A stretch of 64,000 nucleotides of DNA from Streptomyces sp. CB02414 (GTDB lineage Bacteria > Actinomycetota > Actinomycetes > Streptomycetales > Streptomycetaceae), in the NCBI RefSeq assembly GCF_001905385.1, contig NZ_LIPF01000001.1:300765-364764 (forward strand). The letters run 5' to 3'. The notes under the pieces are model-generated. The model did no database searches. It was not told the DNA's origin and saw only the letters and a program-made list of their open reading frames with translations. Every line of letters begins with the position of its first letter. Positions within the stretch are counted from its first letter, which is position 1. The position numbers were made by a program, and so were the translations under genes. Below, piece after piece: positions 52,298-62,061 of this stretch.

Positions 52298-54353
52298 GCT
52301 CAGGCGCTTCGGGCGCGGACGGCTGCCGCGGGCCGCCCTGGTGGCCCTGCTGTTGCTGCCCCTGCTCTACGGCGCCCTGTACCTGTGGTCGTTCTGGGAC
52401 CCGTACGGCCGTCTGGACCGCATCCCCGTGGCGCTGGTCAACGACGACCGGGGAGCCACCGCTGACGGCCGCAGGCTCACGGCGGGCGACGACATCACCG
52501 CGGGGTTGCGCGAGAGCGAGGTCTTCGACTGGCACGAGGTGAGCGCCGTCGAGGCCCGGCGCGGCGTCGAGGACGGCACCTACTACCTGTCGCTCACCAT
52601 GCCCGCGGACTTCAGCCGCCGCATCGCCTCCAGCGCGGGCGACTCGCCCGAGACCGGCGCTCTCCAGGTCCGTACGAACGACGCCAACAACTACATCGTC
52701 GGGCAGATCTCCCGGACGGTCTTCGCCGAGGTGCGCGAGGCGGCGTCCAGCAAGGCGTCGCGGTCGTTCCTCGACCGGATCTTCATCTCCTTCTCCGACA
52801 TCCACGGGGAGACCGTGAAGGCGGCCAAGGGCGCGGACGAGCTCAAGGGCGGCATCGGCAAGGCGGAGAAGGGCGCCCGGGACCTCGCCGACGGGCTGAA
52901 GGACGCCGAGGACGGCAGCGGCGACCTGTCCAAGGGCCTGAAGAAGCTCGACACCAAGGCGGGCGACCTGGAGAAGGGCGCCAAGCAGGTCGCGGACGGC
53001 ACCGGGAAGCTCGCCGAGAAGGTCAACGGCGCGGCCGGCCGGGTGGGCCCCTTCCTGGAGGACAACGAGAAGACCATCGGCGAGACCGCCCGGTTCGTCG
53101 CCGACTCCTCCGGCGCGCTCCGCGAGAACCTGGACGCCCTGGTCGAGAAGGCCCCCGCCGCGGCGAAGGACGCCCGCGCGGAGGCCGACACGCTGGCCGA
53201 GGTGTACCGGACGCGCTGCGAGGACCCGGCGCTCCCCGACGCCGCCTGCCCCGACCTCAAGAAGGCCAGGGACGCGGCGGCCGCCGTGGCGACGGTCGCC
53301 GAGGACGTCAGCGGCCTGGTCACCGACCGCGAGGAGGAGCTGAAGAAGCTCGACGGGAACCTGTCCGCCCTCGAGAAGCAGGCCCAGGCCCTCGCCGAGC
53401 GCGCCCCGAACCTCTCCGAGGACCTCGACGACGCCGTCAAGAAGGTCAACGACCTGAACACGGGCGCGGGAAAGGTCGCCGACGGCGCCGAGAAGCTCCA
53501 CAAGGGCATCGGCACGGCCAAGACCGGCGCGAAGGACCTGGACGAGGGCGTCGGCAAGCTCCGCACCGGTGCCGACGACCTGAACGGCGGCATGTTCAAG
53601 CTGGCCGACGGCTCCGAGAAGCTCGCCGGCGGCCTGCACGACGGGGCCGGGCGGATCCCCGACTACGACGAGAAGGAGCGCGACGAGCGCACCGGGGTGA
53701 TGGCGGACCCGGTCCGGCTGGCCTCCGATTCCCTGCACCGGGCGCCGAACTACGGCACCGGTTTCGCCCCGTACTTCATCCCGCTGTCCCTGTGGGTGGG
53801 CGCCATGGTGGCGTACATGCTGATCGCGCCGATGAACCGGCGGGCGCTCGCCGCGGGGGCGTCGGCCTGGCGGATCGCCCTGGCGGGCTGGCTGCCGGTG
53901 GTGGCGCTCGGCGTGCTCCAGACGGCGGCCCTGATGTCGGTGCTGCACTGGGCGGTCGGGCTGGAGATGGCCCGGGCGGCCGGGACGGTGGGCTTCCTGT
54001 TCCTGGTGACGGCGTGCTTCGCGGCGATCGTGCAGTGGCTGAACGCGCGCTTCGGGGCGGCGGGCCGCATCCTGGTGCTCGCGCTGCTCATGCTCCAGCT
54101 GACGTCCGCGGGCGGCACGTACCCCGTGCAGACCAGTCCGGGCTTCTTCAACGCGCTGCACCCCTTCCTGCCGATGAGCTACGTCGTCGAGGCCCTCAGG
54201 AGGCTCATCACGGGCGGCGGTCTCGAACCGGTGTGGCACGCGTGCGTGGTGCTCGCCGCGTTCACCGCGGCGGCCCTCGCGCTGACCGCCCTGTCGGCCC
54301 GCCGCCGGCAGGTGTGGACCGTCGACCGGCTGCACCCGGAGCTGACCCTGTGA
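52269..54353 (+). CDS. YhgE/Pip-family membrane protein
   Basis: The ATG follows AAGGAGG at 6 bp and gives 694 residues. One membrane segment lies near 22-42. The long extracytoplasmic part carries VALVNDDRGATADGRRL and then heptad-like repeats rich in GA, DL, GL and KL (ADELKGGIGKAEKGARDLADGL...), which form elongated helical tubes in this family. Five or six membrane segments fill residues 490-690 (ABC-2-like). Related proteins serve as phage receptors (Pip) or in type VII secretion-linked export. It may pair with the overlapping ATPase-like protein. Confidence 0.9.
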   Translation: MRSPKLAALELRRFGRGRLPRAALVALLLLPLLYGALYLWSFWDPYGRLDRIPVALVNDDRGATADGRRLTAGDDITAGLRESEVFDWHEVSAVEARRGVEDGTYYLSLTMPADFSRRIASSAGDSPETGALQVRTNDANNYIVGQISRTVFAEVREAASSKASRSFLDRIFISFSDIHGETVKAAKGADELKGGIGKAEKGARDLADGLKDAEDGSGDLSKGLKKLDTKAGDLEKGAKQVADGTGKLAEKVNGAAGRVGPFLEDNEKTIGETARFVADSSGALRENLDALVEKAPAAAKDARAEADTLAEVYRTRCEDPALPDAACPDLKKARDAAAAVATVAEDVSGLVTDREEELKKLDGNLSALEKQAQALAERAPNLSEDLDDAVKKVNDLNTGAGKVADGAEKLHKGIGTAKTGAKDLDEGVGKLRTGADDLNGGMFKLADGSEKLAGGLHDGAGRIPDYDEKERDERTGVMADPVRLASDSLHRAPNYGTGFAPYFIPLSLWVGAMVAYMLIAPMNRRALAAGASAWRIALAGWLPVVALGVLQTAALMSVLHWAVGLEMARAAGTVGFLFLVTACFAAIVQWLNARFGAAGRILVLALLMLQLTSAGGTYPVQTSPGFFNALHPFLPMSYVVEALRRLITGGGLEPVWHACVVLAAFTAAALALTALSARRRQVWTVDRLHPELTL

Positions 54354-54393
54354 CCCCGGCGGGCCCTGCGGTGACGTACCGGGGGCGGGTGCT

Positions 54394-55038
54394 GTGACAA
54401 TCGGGACCATGGAAAGCAGCAGCGCCACCTCGCACGGCAGCGGCCGCCGCGAGGCCACCCGGCAGAAGCTCTACGAGGCGGCCGTCACCCTCATCGCCGA
54501 GCAGGGCTTCTCCGCCACCACCGTGGACGAGATCGCCGAACGCGCCGGGGTCGCGAAGGGCACGGTGTACTACAACTTCGCCAGCAAGTCCGTCCTCTTC
54601 GAGGAGCTGCTGCGGCACGGTGTCGGTCTGCTGACCGCATCGCTGCGGGAGGCGGCCGAGCAGGCGGCGCGCGAGGGGCGGAGCCGGGTCGACGCCCTGG
54701 ACGCGATGATCCGCGCGGGGCTCGTCTTCATCGACCGCTACCCGGCCTTCACCCAGCTGTACGTGGCCGAGCTGTGGCGCACCAACCGGGCCTGGCAGTC
54801 CACCCTGCTGGTGGTCCGCCAGGAGGCCGTCGCGGTGGTGGAGGGCGTGCTGCGCGACGGCGTGGCGGGCGGAGAGTTCAGCGACGAGATCGACGTGCCG
54901 CTGACCGCGGCCGCCCTGGTCGGCATGGTTCTGGTGGCCGCGCTGGACTGGAAGTCGTTCCAGCCGGAGCGTTCCCTGGACGACGTGCACTCGGCCCTGT
55001 CCCGGCTGCTCCAGGGGCGGGTGAGCGGCCGCCCCTGA
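54394..55038 (+). CDS. TetR-family transcriptional regulator
   Basis: The 214-residue protein has the TetR helix-turn-helix near residues 20-65: TRQKLYEAAVTLIAEQGFSATTVDEIAERAGVAKGTVYYNFASK. The ligand-binding half is helical, with LVFIDRYPAFTQLYVAELWR. It starts at GTG 54394; an ATG at 54409 is an alternative. It ends the three-gene unit and probably represses it through the near-palindrome at 51456-51481. A 15-bp hairpin follows the stop. Confidence 0.92.
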   Translation: MTIGTMESSSATSHGSGRREATRQKLYEAAVTLIAEQGFSATTVDEIAERAGVAKGTVYYNFASKSVLFEELLRHGVGLLTASLREAAEQAAREGRSRVDALDAMIRAGLVFIDRYPAFTQLYVAELWRTNRAWQSTLLVVRQEAVAVVEGVLRDGVAGGEFSDEIDVPLTAAALVGMVLVAALDWKSFQPERSLDDVHSALSRLLQGRVSGRP

Positions 55039-55050
55039 GGCGCCGCGCAC

Positions 55051-55109
55051 GAAGGCGCCGGTCCGGGACGGCCGCGTCCCCCGCGGGCCGCCGTCGGACC
55101 GGCGCCTTC
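55051..55109 (+). terminator. Terminator after the TetR gene
   Basis: A perfect 15-bp outer stem (GAAGGCGCCGGTCCG at 55051-55065 with 55095-55109) encloses a G/C-rich loop that can fold further (GACGG with CCGTC). It begins 12 bp after the stop codon. Confidence 0.8.
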
Positions 55110-55504
55110 TCGTACTCCCCCGTACGTCCCCCCGTGGGGACCCCCGTTCTCGGTCGTTCCCCCGGGCTCCCCCGTGCCTCGCTCCCGCCGACCGCGGCCG
55201 GCGGAAGGAGCGGATCGCGGGCCCGGCTCCGTTCCGGCACCCCGTGTCGCCGGTGCCGGAGCCGTGCCCCTCTCCGTGCCTCCACTCTCTCGTTCACGCA
55301 GGCCGGCCCCCATCCGCGCGCGTACTCATCTGAGGGAGTAGGTACGGGTACTCAGGCGTGCGCACCCCGGCTCATCACGGCGGCCGGCCGGCCGGGCACG
55401 CCCGCGCCCGTCGCGGTACTCAGCTCCGGCCCGGCACCCGTCGTCGCCGCAGGGCGCGGACCCTCGGGCCGGGATTGTCGGTGGCGGCGGATAAAGTCGC
55501 CGGC
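55110..55504. other. Gene-free gap of 395 bp
   Basis: Between the TetR terminator and the oxidoreductase gene I see no gene with a ribosome site. Short inverted repeats such as GTCCCC/GGGGAC near 55126-55141 occur. The oxidoreductase promoter should lie at the right end, but no hexamer pair stands out. Confidence 0.5.
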
Positions 55505-57013
55505 ATGGCACGGATTGCGGTGATCGGCGCCGGGATGGGCGCGATGGCGGCCGCCGCCCGGCTGGCCGTCGCGGGCCACCGGGTGGCGGTGTACGAGCGG
55601 ACGGCGACGTACGGAGGTGCGCTGCGCCGCTTCGAACGGGACGGGTTCTCCTTCGACACCGGCCCCGGTCTGCTGCCGCTGCCCGCGGTCTGGCGCGATC
55701 TGTTCGTCAAGACGGGCAAGGAGCCGCTGGAGTCCTGCGTCGAACTGGTCCAGGTCGACCCGTCCGCCCGCCACGTCTTCGCGGACGGCACGGACGTCTC
55801 CCTGCCGAACGCCTCGCGGGCCGGTGTCCTCGCGGCCCTGGACGCCGCGCTCGGCCCGGACGCCGGGCGGCGCTGGGGCGACTTCCTGGTGCGGGCCCGG
55901 GAGACCTGGGACCGCACGCGCCGCCCGCTCCTGGAGGAGCCGCTCTGGCCGAACTGGGAGGTGCTGGCCGAGCGCGAGCCCTACCCCGCGGTCCCGCACA
56001 AACGGCTGCTGCGCACCCGCCGGGCCGGCACCCTCGCCGAGGTCGGTGCCTGGGAGCTGCGGGACGCGCGGCTCGCCGCCCTGTTGGAGAGTCACGCCCT
56101 CGCCCGCGGCCTGGACCCCCGGACCGCGCCGGCCAACACCGCGGTGCTGCCGTACATGGAGTACGCGTTCGGCATGTGGTACGTGCGCGGTGGCGGTCTG
56201 CGGGAGCTGGCGCGGGCGGTGTACGAGCGGTGTCTGGCCCGCCGCGTCGAGTTCCGCTTCGGTACCGAGGTCACCGGAGTCGTCGAGAAGGACGGCCGGG
56301 CGGCGGGCGTGGAGCTGGCCGAAGGCGGCGTGGCGGAGGCGGAGTTCGTGGTCGCCGGGGTGGCGCCCGGGGTACTGGACCGCCTGTGCGGGGGCTCGCC
56401 GGTGCGGGGTGACGGGGAGGTGCCGGCGCAGCGCGGCGGGGCGAGCCGGCTGACGGTCCTGCTGGCGCTGCGGGGCGGCCGCCCCGAGGGGACGGCGCAC
56501 CGGACGGTGGTGCACACGCCCGACCGCGAGGCCGAGTTGGAGGCGCTGTTCGGCACCACGCCCGGTATGACCGCGCGGCCGACGGTCACCGTCCTGCGGC
56601 CGGACGATCCGGCGCTGGTCCCGGGCCCGGACCACGAGGCGGTCATCCTGACCTCGGTGGTGCCCTCGGGCAGTGGGGCGGACGCGGGCAGGCACCAGGA
56701 GCACGCCGAGCGCCTCGTCCAGGCCGCCGAGCGTGCGATACCGGACCTGCGCGACCGTCTCCTGTGGCGCGAGGTGCGCACCCCGGCCGACGTGGCTGCG
56801 GCCACCGGGGAGACGGACGGCGCGGTGCCGGTGCCGTCCCTGGCGGGCACCGGCGGGCGCCTGCTGCACCCGGCGAACAGCACGCGCACCGAGGGGCTGT
56901 TCACGGTCGGCGGCTGGTCGCACCCCGGCGGCGGTCTGCCGCACGCGGGCATGTCGGGCGCGCTGGTCGCCGGACTCGTCGTGGAGGGACCGGAGTTCCG
57001 GGGCTCCCAGTGA
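55505..57013 (+). CDS. Phytoene-desaturase-like FAD oxidoreductase
   Basis: The ATG gives 502 residues. The dinucleotide-binding motif is at the extreme N-terminus (MARIAVIGAGMGAMAAAARLAVAGHRVAVYERTATYGG), followed by FDTGPGLLPLPAVWRDLF. The C-terminal FAD motif is GGWSHPGGGLPHAGMSGALVAGLV. This is the pattern of CrtI-type desaturases and carotenoid/retinol oxidoreductases. No other carotenoid genes are nearby, so the substrate is unknown. The ribosome site is weak. It is convergent with the Tyr/Gly/Gln-rich protein gene. Confidence 0.88.
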   Translation: MARIAVIGAGMGAMAAAARLAVAGHRVAVYERTATYGGALRRFERDGFSFDTGPGLLPLPAVWRDLFVKTGKEPLESCVELVQVDPSARHVFADGTDVSLPNASRAGVLAALDAALGPDAGRRWGDFLVRARETWDRTRRPLLEEPLWPNWEVLAEREPYPAVPHKRLLRTRRAGTLAEVGAWELRDARLAALLESHALARGLDPRTAPANTAVLPYMEYAFGMWYVRGGGLRELARAVYERCLARRVEFRFGTEVTGVVEKDGRAAGVELAEGGVAEAEFVVAGVAPGVLDRLCGGSPVRGDGEVPAQRGGASRLTVLLALRGGRPEGTAHRTVVHTPDREAELEALFGTTPGMTARPTVTVLRPDDPALVPGPDHEAVILTSVVPSGSGADAGRHQEHAERLVQAAERAIPDLRDRLLWREVRTPADVAAATGETDGAVPVPSLAGTGGRLLHPANSTRTEGLFTVGGWSHPGGGLPHAGMSGALVAGLVVEGPEFRGSQ

Positions 57014-57019
57014 GCGGCG

Positions 57020-57040
57020 GGCGCCCGGTCACCGGGCGCC
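57020..57040. terminator. Bidirectional terminator
   Basis: GGCGCCCGG (57020-57028) and CCGGGCGCC (57032-57040) form a perfect 9-bp stem with loop TCA. It sits in the 37-bp gap between two convergent genes and can serve both. Confidence 0.7.
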
Positions 57041-57050
57041 GGAGGCACCG

Positions 57051-58031
57051 TCAGAAGCGGTACTGCTCGTCGTAGCCCTGGCTCTGCCCCTGCGGCCGGC
57101 CGTCGCCCTGGTAGGGGTACGTCTGCTCCGGGGGGAGTTCACCGCCGTAGGGGTCGTCGGTGCTGCGCTGCTGCGGCACCCAGACTCCGCCGGCCGGGGT
57201 CTCGCCGCCGTAGCCGCCGGCCGTGCCGGTGGCGTACGGGTCCTGCCCGTAGCCCTGCTGGCCGTACTGCTGCCCGCCCGACGTGTCGTAGCCGCCGGTG
57301 TCGTACGACGCCCCGCCGTAGGTGGGGGTGCCGATGTACGGGTCGGAGTAGGCGGCGTACTGCTGCTGGCCGCCGGTGTCGTACCCGTACCCCTGCTGGG
57401 TGTTGCCCGAGTAGTCGTAGGCGTAGGACGGGTCGGCGCCGTGCGCGGCGGCGGCCGGGGTCTGCTGGTCGGGACCGTAGCCGGTGTCGCCGTACACGCC
57501 GTAGGAACCGGTGTCGTCCGGCATGGGCAGCGGCTCGTAGACGGCGGTGGTCTCCGCCGCGCCCGGGTCGGCGGAGCGGGCCGGGGTGAAGACGTCGTCG
57601 CGCTCGTAGTCGTCGTGGCCGTACGAGGGGCCGCCGTCGCCCTGCGCTTGGTCGTCGTAGGTGTCACGGTCGCCGTAGGCCTCGTGTCCGGGGCCGGCCG
57701 CCTCGAGGCCGGAGACCTCCAACGTCGGTTCCTGGCGGCCGCGTTCGGGACGGGCGCGCCTGCCGACCAGGCTCGCCGGGGCGTTGACCGCCCAGCCGGC
57801 CTCGAAGCCGCGACGGAAGGACAGCGTCACGTAGGTCTGGCCGACCGCGAAGGCGGCGGCGCCGAGACCGATCACGATCACGTTGGACAGCAGCACACCG
57901 GCGACGACGCCGACGAAGCCGCCGAAGGCGAGCAGCCGCCAGCGCAGCCGCGCCTTGTACTGCAGCAGCACCTCACCGAGCAGCCACAGCGCGACGATGC
58001 CGAACGCGATGTAGAGGACCGTCCAGCCCAT
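57051..58031 (-). CDS. Membrane protein with Tyr/Gly/Gln-rich low-complexity tail
   Basis: The 326-residue protein has two to three membrane segments (about 4-20, 31-50 and 52-70) with an RLRWRLLAFGGF linker. From residue 95 on it is disordered and acidic. From about 170 it is dominated by Tyr, Gly, Gln, Asp and Pro (YGYDTGGQQQYAAYSDPY-like repeats). Such Tyr/Gly/Gln-rich tails resemble prion-like or condensate-forming segments, though nothing proves that here. The membrane part is conserved in Streptomyces hypothetical proteins. It is followed upstream by metF on the same strand. Confidence 0.8.
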   Translation of the reverse strand: MGWTVLYIAFGIVALWLLGEVLLQYKARLRWRLLAFGGFVGVVAGVLLSNVIVIGLGAAAFAVGQTYVTLSFRRGFEAGWAVNAPASLVGRRARPERGRQEPTLEVSGLEAAGPGHEAYGDRDTYDDQAQGDGGPSYGHDDYERDDVFTPARSADPGAAETTAVYEPLPMPDDTGSYGVYGDTGYGPDQQTPAAAAHGADPSYAYDYSGNTQQGYGYDTGGQQQYAAYSDPYIGTPTYGGASYDTGGYDTSGGQQYGQQGYGQDPYATGTAGGYGGETPAGGVWVPQQRSTDDPYGGELPPEQTYPYQGDGRPQGQSQGYDEQYRF

Positions 58032-58087
58032 GTACGCCCCTCTCCCAGTGGCCGCAAGGCAGTGTGTCGTAAGTATGTGCGGCCGGT

Positions 58088-59020
<933 letters not shown>

Positions 59021-59122
59021 TTAGCCAGGGGGTGGCGGTCACCCAACCGGATGCGGGATATTTGTCCGCATTGTCGAGTTGTTGTCCACCCCTTGGACAC
59101 ATGCCCGCGGCACCCACAGGGC

Positions 59123-59779
59123 CTAGGCCTCCCGCAGCCGCTTCGCGAACTCGGCCGCCGCCGCGCCCGGGTCGTCCGCCGCGGTGATGGCCCGGACGAC
59201 GACGACGCGGCGGGCACCGGCCTCCAGCACCTCGTCGAGGTTGCCGAGGTCGATGCCGCCGATGGCGAACCAGGGGCGGTCGGTGCCCAGGGACGCGGTG
59301 TACCGGACCAGGCCGAGGCCGGGTGCGTGGCGGCCGGGCTTGGTGGGGGTCGGCCAGCACGGGCCGGTGCAGAAGTAGTCCACGCCGTCCTGGGCGGCCG
59401 CGGCGGCGGCCTCGGACTCGGCGTGGGTGGAGCGGCCGACGAGCACGTCGTCGCCGAGGATCGCGCGGGCGGCGGGCACCGGGAGGTCGCCCTGCCCGAG
59501 GTGCAGTACGTCGGCGCGGGCGGCGTGGGCGACGTCCGCCCGGTCGTTGACCGCGAGGAGCTTGCCGTGGCGGGCGCAGGCGTCGGCGAAGACCTTCAGG
59601 TGCTCCAGCTCCTCGGCCGCCTCCATGCCCTTGTCGCGCAGCTGCACGATGTCGACGCCGCCGGCCAGCACCGCGTCGAGGAACTCGGGCAGGTCGCCCT
59701 GGTCGCGGCGGGCGTCCGTGCACAGGTAGAGCCGGGCGTCGGCGAGCCGGGCGCGTGCGGTCGCGGCGGTGTCGGGCAT
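59123..59779 (-). CDS. thiE: Thiamine-phosphate synthase
   Basis: The ATG at 59779 with GGGGGG at about 9 bp gives 218 residues. ThiE motifs are clear: [20 protein letters not shown] near 45, [28 protein letters not shown] near 80, [36 protein letters not shown] near 120-150 and [30 protein letters not shown] near 180. It joins the HMP pyrophosphate and thiazole phosphate moieties to give thiamine phosphate. It is encoded apart from thiO-thiS-thiG and on the other strand. A 12-bp hairpin, but no TPP riboswitch, precedes it. Confidence 0.96.
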   Translation of the reverse strand: MPDTAATARARLADARLYLCTDARRDQGDLPEFLDAVLAGGVDIVQLRDKGMEAAEELEHLKVFADACARHGKLLAVNDRADVAHAARADVLHLGQGDLPVPAARAILGDDVLVGRSTHAESEAAAAAAQDGVDYFCTGPCWPTPTKPGRHAPGLGLVRYTASLGTDRPWFAIGGIDLGNLDEVLEAGARRVVVVRAITAADDPGAAAAEFAKRLREA

Positions 59780-59801
59780 GCGGGTGTCCCCCCAAGTGTG
59801 C

Positions 59802-59830
59802 GGTGTGCGGCCCGCGGTGGGCCGCACACC
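59802..59830 (-). promoter_or_regulatory. Hairpin in the thiE leader
   Basis: A perfect 12-bp stem (GGTGTGCGGCCC at 59802-59813 with 59819-59830) has a five-base loop. It ends 22 bp before the thiE start. It could end the upstream transcript or attenuate thiE. The TPP-riboswitch core found before thiO is absent here. Confidence 0.5.
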
Positions 59831-59953
59831 TCGGCTAACGGACTGCGGCGCGCCCACGCGGCCCTCGGACGGAGGATCGCGGGGTGCGCCGCCCAAGGTA
59901 CGACGCGACGGTGGCACCGCCGTGAGCGGACCCCCGCCGCCCCGGGGATCAGG

Positions 59954-60319
59954 TCAGACGGCGAGCGCCTGGGCGCGGCGCTTCACCTCCGTGCCACGGT
60001 TCTCGCTCAGCGCCTGCGCGGGGGTGCCGGGCAGGGACTCGTCGGGCGTGAAGAGCCACTCCAGCATCTCCTCGGCCGTGAAGCCGTCGTCCCGCAGCAG
60101 CGTCAGGGTGCCGACCAGGCCCTTGACGACCTTGTCCCCGTCGATGAAGGCCGCCGGGATGTGCAGTGCGCGGTTCTCGCCGCGGCGTACGGCGATGAGC
60201 TGGCCTTCCTTGATCAGCTGGCGCACGCGGGTCACCTCGACGCCGAGCATCTCGGCGATGTCGGGAACGGTGAGCCAGGCAGGCACGAGAGCATCGATCT
60301 TTGCGTCAATCTCGGTCAC
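59954..60319 (-). CDS. Rv2175c-type DNA-binding protein
   Basis: The 121-residue protein begins MTEIDAKIDALVPAWLTVPDIAEMLGVEVTRVRQLIKEGQLIAVRRGEN, a winged-helix/MerR-like DNA-binding motif. DGFTAEEMLEWLFTPDESLPGTPAQAL follows. This is the Rv2175c family, whose M. tuberculosis member is a substrate of the kinase PknL and binds DNA weakly. The targets are unknown. It lies upstream of thiE on the same strand, with 174 bp between them. Confidence 0.9.
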   Translation of the reverse strand: MTEIDAKIDALVPAWLTVPDIAEMLGVEVTRVRQLIKEGQLIAVRRGENRALHIPAAFIDGDKVVKGLVGTLTLLRDDGFTAEEMLEWLFTPDESLPGTPAQALSENRGTEVKRRAQALAV

Positions 60320-60360
60320 GCCTCAAGCCTGCCATCTGGCACTGACAGTCGGAAACCGGA

Positions 60361-61620
60361 CTACGCCGTGGCCGCCTTCAGCGGCTTCGCCGGGTCGGCC
60401 AGCAGCCGCGGGTCCATCGCCGTGCCCGCCTGGATCAGCCTCCTGCCCTGCGCCAGGTCCCGGGGGCGGCCCACCGCCAGCAGGGCGACCAGGCGGTCAT
60501 CCCGCAGCCAGCAGACCGTCCAGGCGGCGGACGCCGGGTCGCCGCGCCACAGGGTCGTGTCGGCGGCCGTGTGGTGACCGGCGTACTGCACGAAGCGGCC
60601 GAACTGCTCGGACCAGAAGTACGGCACCGGGTCGTAGGCCTCGGGGACCTCGCCGGCGGCGGCGCCGACGATGTCGGCGGCGACCGTGCGCGGGCCCTGG
60701 AGGGCGTTGTCCCAGTGGTGCACCATCAGCCGCTCCGCGTAGCGGCCGGAGGGGAAGGACGCGCAGTCGCCGACCGCGTACACGTCCGTGGCGGACGTGC
60801 GCAGGCGGTCGTCGGCCAGAACCTCACGGTGCGCGCCGAGGGCGATGCCGGAGCCGGCCAGCCAGGCGGTGGCGGGCCGGGCGCCGATGCCGACGACGAC
60901 CGCGCCGGCGGGCAGCCGCGAACCGTCGTCCAGGACGACCACGTGGCCGGGCTCCCCGGACCCCTCGCCGGGCTCGACGCGCTGCACGCGCGCGTGCGTG
61001 CGCAGGACGGCGCCGGCTTCCTCGTACCACCGCACCATGGGGGCGGCGACCTCGGCGGGCAGTGCGCCGGCCAGCGGCCGGTCGGCGGCCTCCACCACGG
61101 TCACCGCGCAGCCCGCCTCCCGCGCGGCGGTCGCGAACTCGGCGCCGATCCAGCCCGCGCCGACGACCACGACGTCGTGCTGCCGCGCGAGCACCGGGCG
61201 CAGCCGTTCGGCGTCGTCCAGGGTGCGCAGCAGGTGTACCCCGGGCACGCCCTCGGTGCCGGGCAGCCGCAGCGGTTCCGCGCCGGTAGCCAGGACCAGG
61301 CAGTCGTACGGCACCGGTCCCTCGGACGTGTCGAGGACGTGCTCGGCGGGGCGGACGCCCAGGGCCTCGCAGCCGAGCCGCAGGGTGATGCCGAGCGCCT
61401 CGAAGTCGACGTCGAAGGCGGAGCCCTCGGCGGTCCCGAGCAGGACGGCCTTGGACAGCGGGGGACGGTCGTAGGGCTGGTGCGGCTCGGCGCCGATCAG
61501 CGTGACGGGGCCGGTGAAGCCCTGCTCGCGCAGGGCGACCGCGGTCTGCACGCCCGCCATGCCCGCGCCGACGACGACCACGCGGCGCTCGGGGGCCCGC
61601 TCCTGCGTCTGCTCGCTCAC
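60361..61620 (-). CDS. NAD(P)/FAD-dependent ferredoxin-reductase-like oxidoreductase
   Basis: The 419-residue protein has two dinucleotide-binding motifs: VVVVGAGMAGVQTAVALREQG near 14 for FAD and VVVVGAGWIGAEFATAAREAGC near 148 for NAD(P)H. ATDVYAVGDCASFP near 275 is the C-terminal FAD motif. YFWSEQFGRFVQYAGHH and the C-terminal reductase domain match rubredoxin/ferredoxin reductases that serve P450s or dioxygenases. No partner gene is adjacent. It lies 41 bp upstream of the Rv2175c-type gene and may be co-transcribed with it. Confidence 0.92.
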   Translation of the reverse strand: MSEQTQERAPERRVVVVGAGMAGVQTAVALREQGFTGPVTLIGAEPHQPYDRPPLSKAVLLGTAEGSAFDVDFEALGITLRLGCEALGVRPAEHVLDTSEGPVPYDCLVLATGAEPLRLPGTEGVPGVHLLRTLDDAERLRPVLARQHDVVVVGAGWIGAEFATAAREAGCAVTVVEAADRPLAGALPAEVAAPMVRWYEEAGAVLRTHARVQRVEPGEGSGEPGHVVVLDDGSRLPAGAVVVGIGARPATAWLAGSGIALGAHREVLADDRLRTSATDVYAVGDCASFPSGRYAERLMVHHWDNALQGPRTVAADIVGAAAGEVPEAYDPVPYFWSEQFGRFVQYAGHHTAADTTLWRGDPASAAWTVCWLRDDRLVALLAVGRPRDLAQGRRLIQAGTAMDPRLLADPAKPLKAATA

Positions 61621-61652
61621 CTGATCACCTTAGACACCCCGCGCACCGCCGG

Positions 61653-62003
61653 TCAGCGCCCGTGCGCGGTGACCTGCTCCACAACGCTCGTCCCGCTGCC
61701 CCGCTGAGACTCCCACTCCCAGGTCTCGTCCAGCCGGACCCGCCCGTCCGGCAGCTCCACGACGGCCGACACGCAGTGCCCCGACGACGTGCTGCCGTCG
61801 GTCTTGAGCTGCACGTACCGGAAGTCCAGGCGGTCGCCCTCCCGGGTGCCCACCAGGTGGCCGCGCACGACGTCACCGCCCGCGTACTCGGCCCACACGG
61901 CGCCGTCCTGCTCGTGGTAGGTGAAGCGGGTCCGGGTGCCCACCTGGCCGGGCGCCTGGTCGGCGACGGGGGCGAGGACGAGACCGTCGAGCGAGCGTGC
62001 CAC
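61653..62003 (-). CDS. Small protein of unknown function, divergent from thiO
   Basis: The GTG at 62003 with GGGAG at about 10 bp gives 116 residues (MARSLDGLVLAPVADQAPGQ). The protein is predicted mostly beta, with repeated strand patterns such as TRFTYHEQDGAVWAEYAGGDVVRGHLVGTREGDRLDFRYVQLKTDGS and GRVRLDETWEWESQRGSGTSVVE. That suggests a small lipocalin-like or avidin-like barrel. I do not recognise a named family. It starts 59 bp from the TPP riboswitch, on the opposite strand, and 32 bp upstream of the reductase gene. Confidence 0.7.
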   Translation of the reverse strand: MARSLDGLVLAPVADQAPGQVGTRTRFTYHEQDGAVWAEYAGGDVVRGHLVGTREGDRLDFRYVQLKTDGSTSSGHCVSAVVELPDGRVRLDETWEWESQRGSGTSVVEQVTAHGR

Positions 62004-62017
62004 GGGCGGAGGCTCCC

Positions 62018-62047
62018 TTACGAGTGCGATGTGCTGCGGGCTAGGGT
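62018..62047 (+). promoter_or_regulatory. Putative promoter of the thiO operon
   Basis: TTACGA (62018-62023) and TAGGGT (62042-62047) lie 18 bp apart, placing a transcription start just before the TPP riboswitch. Distance and order fit; the hexamers are moderate matches. Confidence 0.5.
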
Positions 62048-62061
62048 GGCCAACGTAAGGC

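Noticed and set aside
51503..55038. A type VII secretion or phage-defence island around the YhgE/Pip gene
   Set aside because: No WXG100, EccC or known defence genes are nearby; flanking genes are ordinary Streptomyces core genes and base composition does not change.
59780..59953. Second TPP riboswitch before thiE
   Set aside because: Neither CTGAGA nor ACCTGATC with GCGAAGGGA occurs on the minus strand of this gap; only a simple hairpin is seen.
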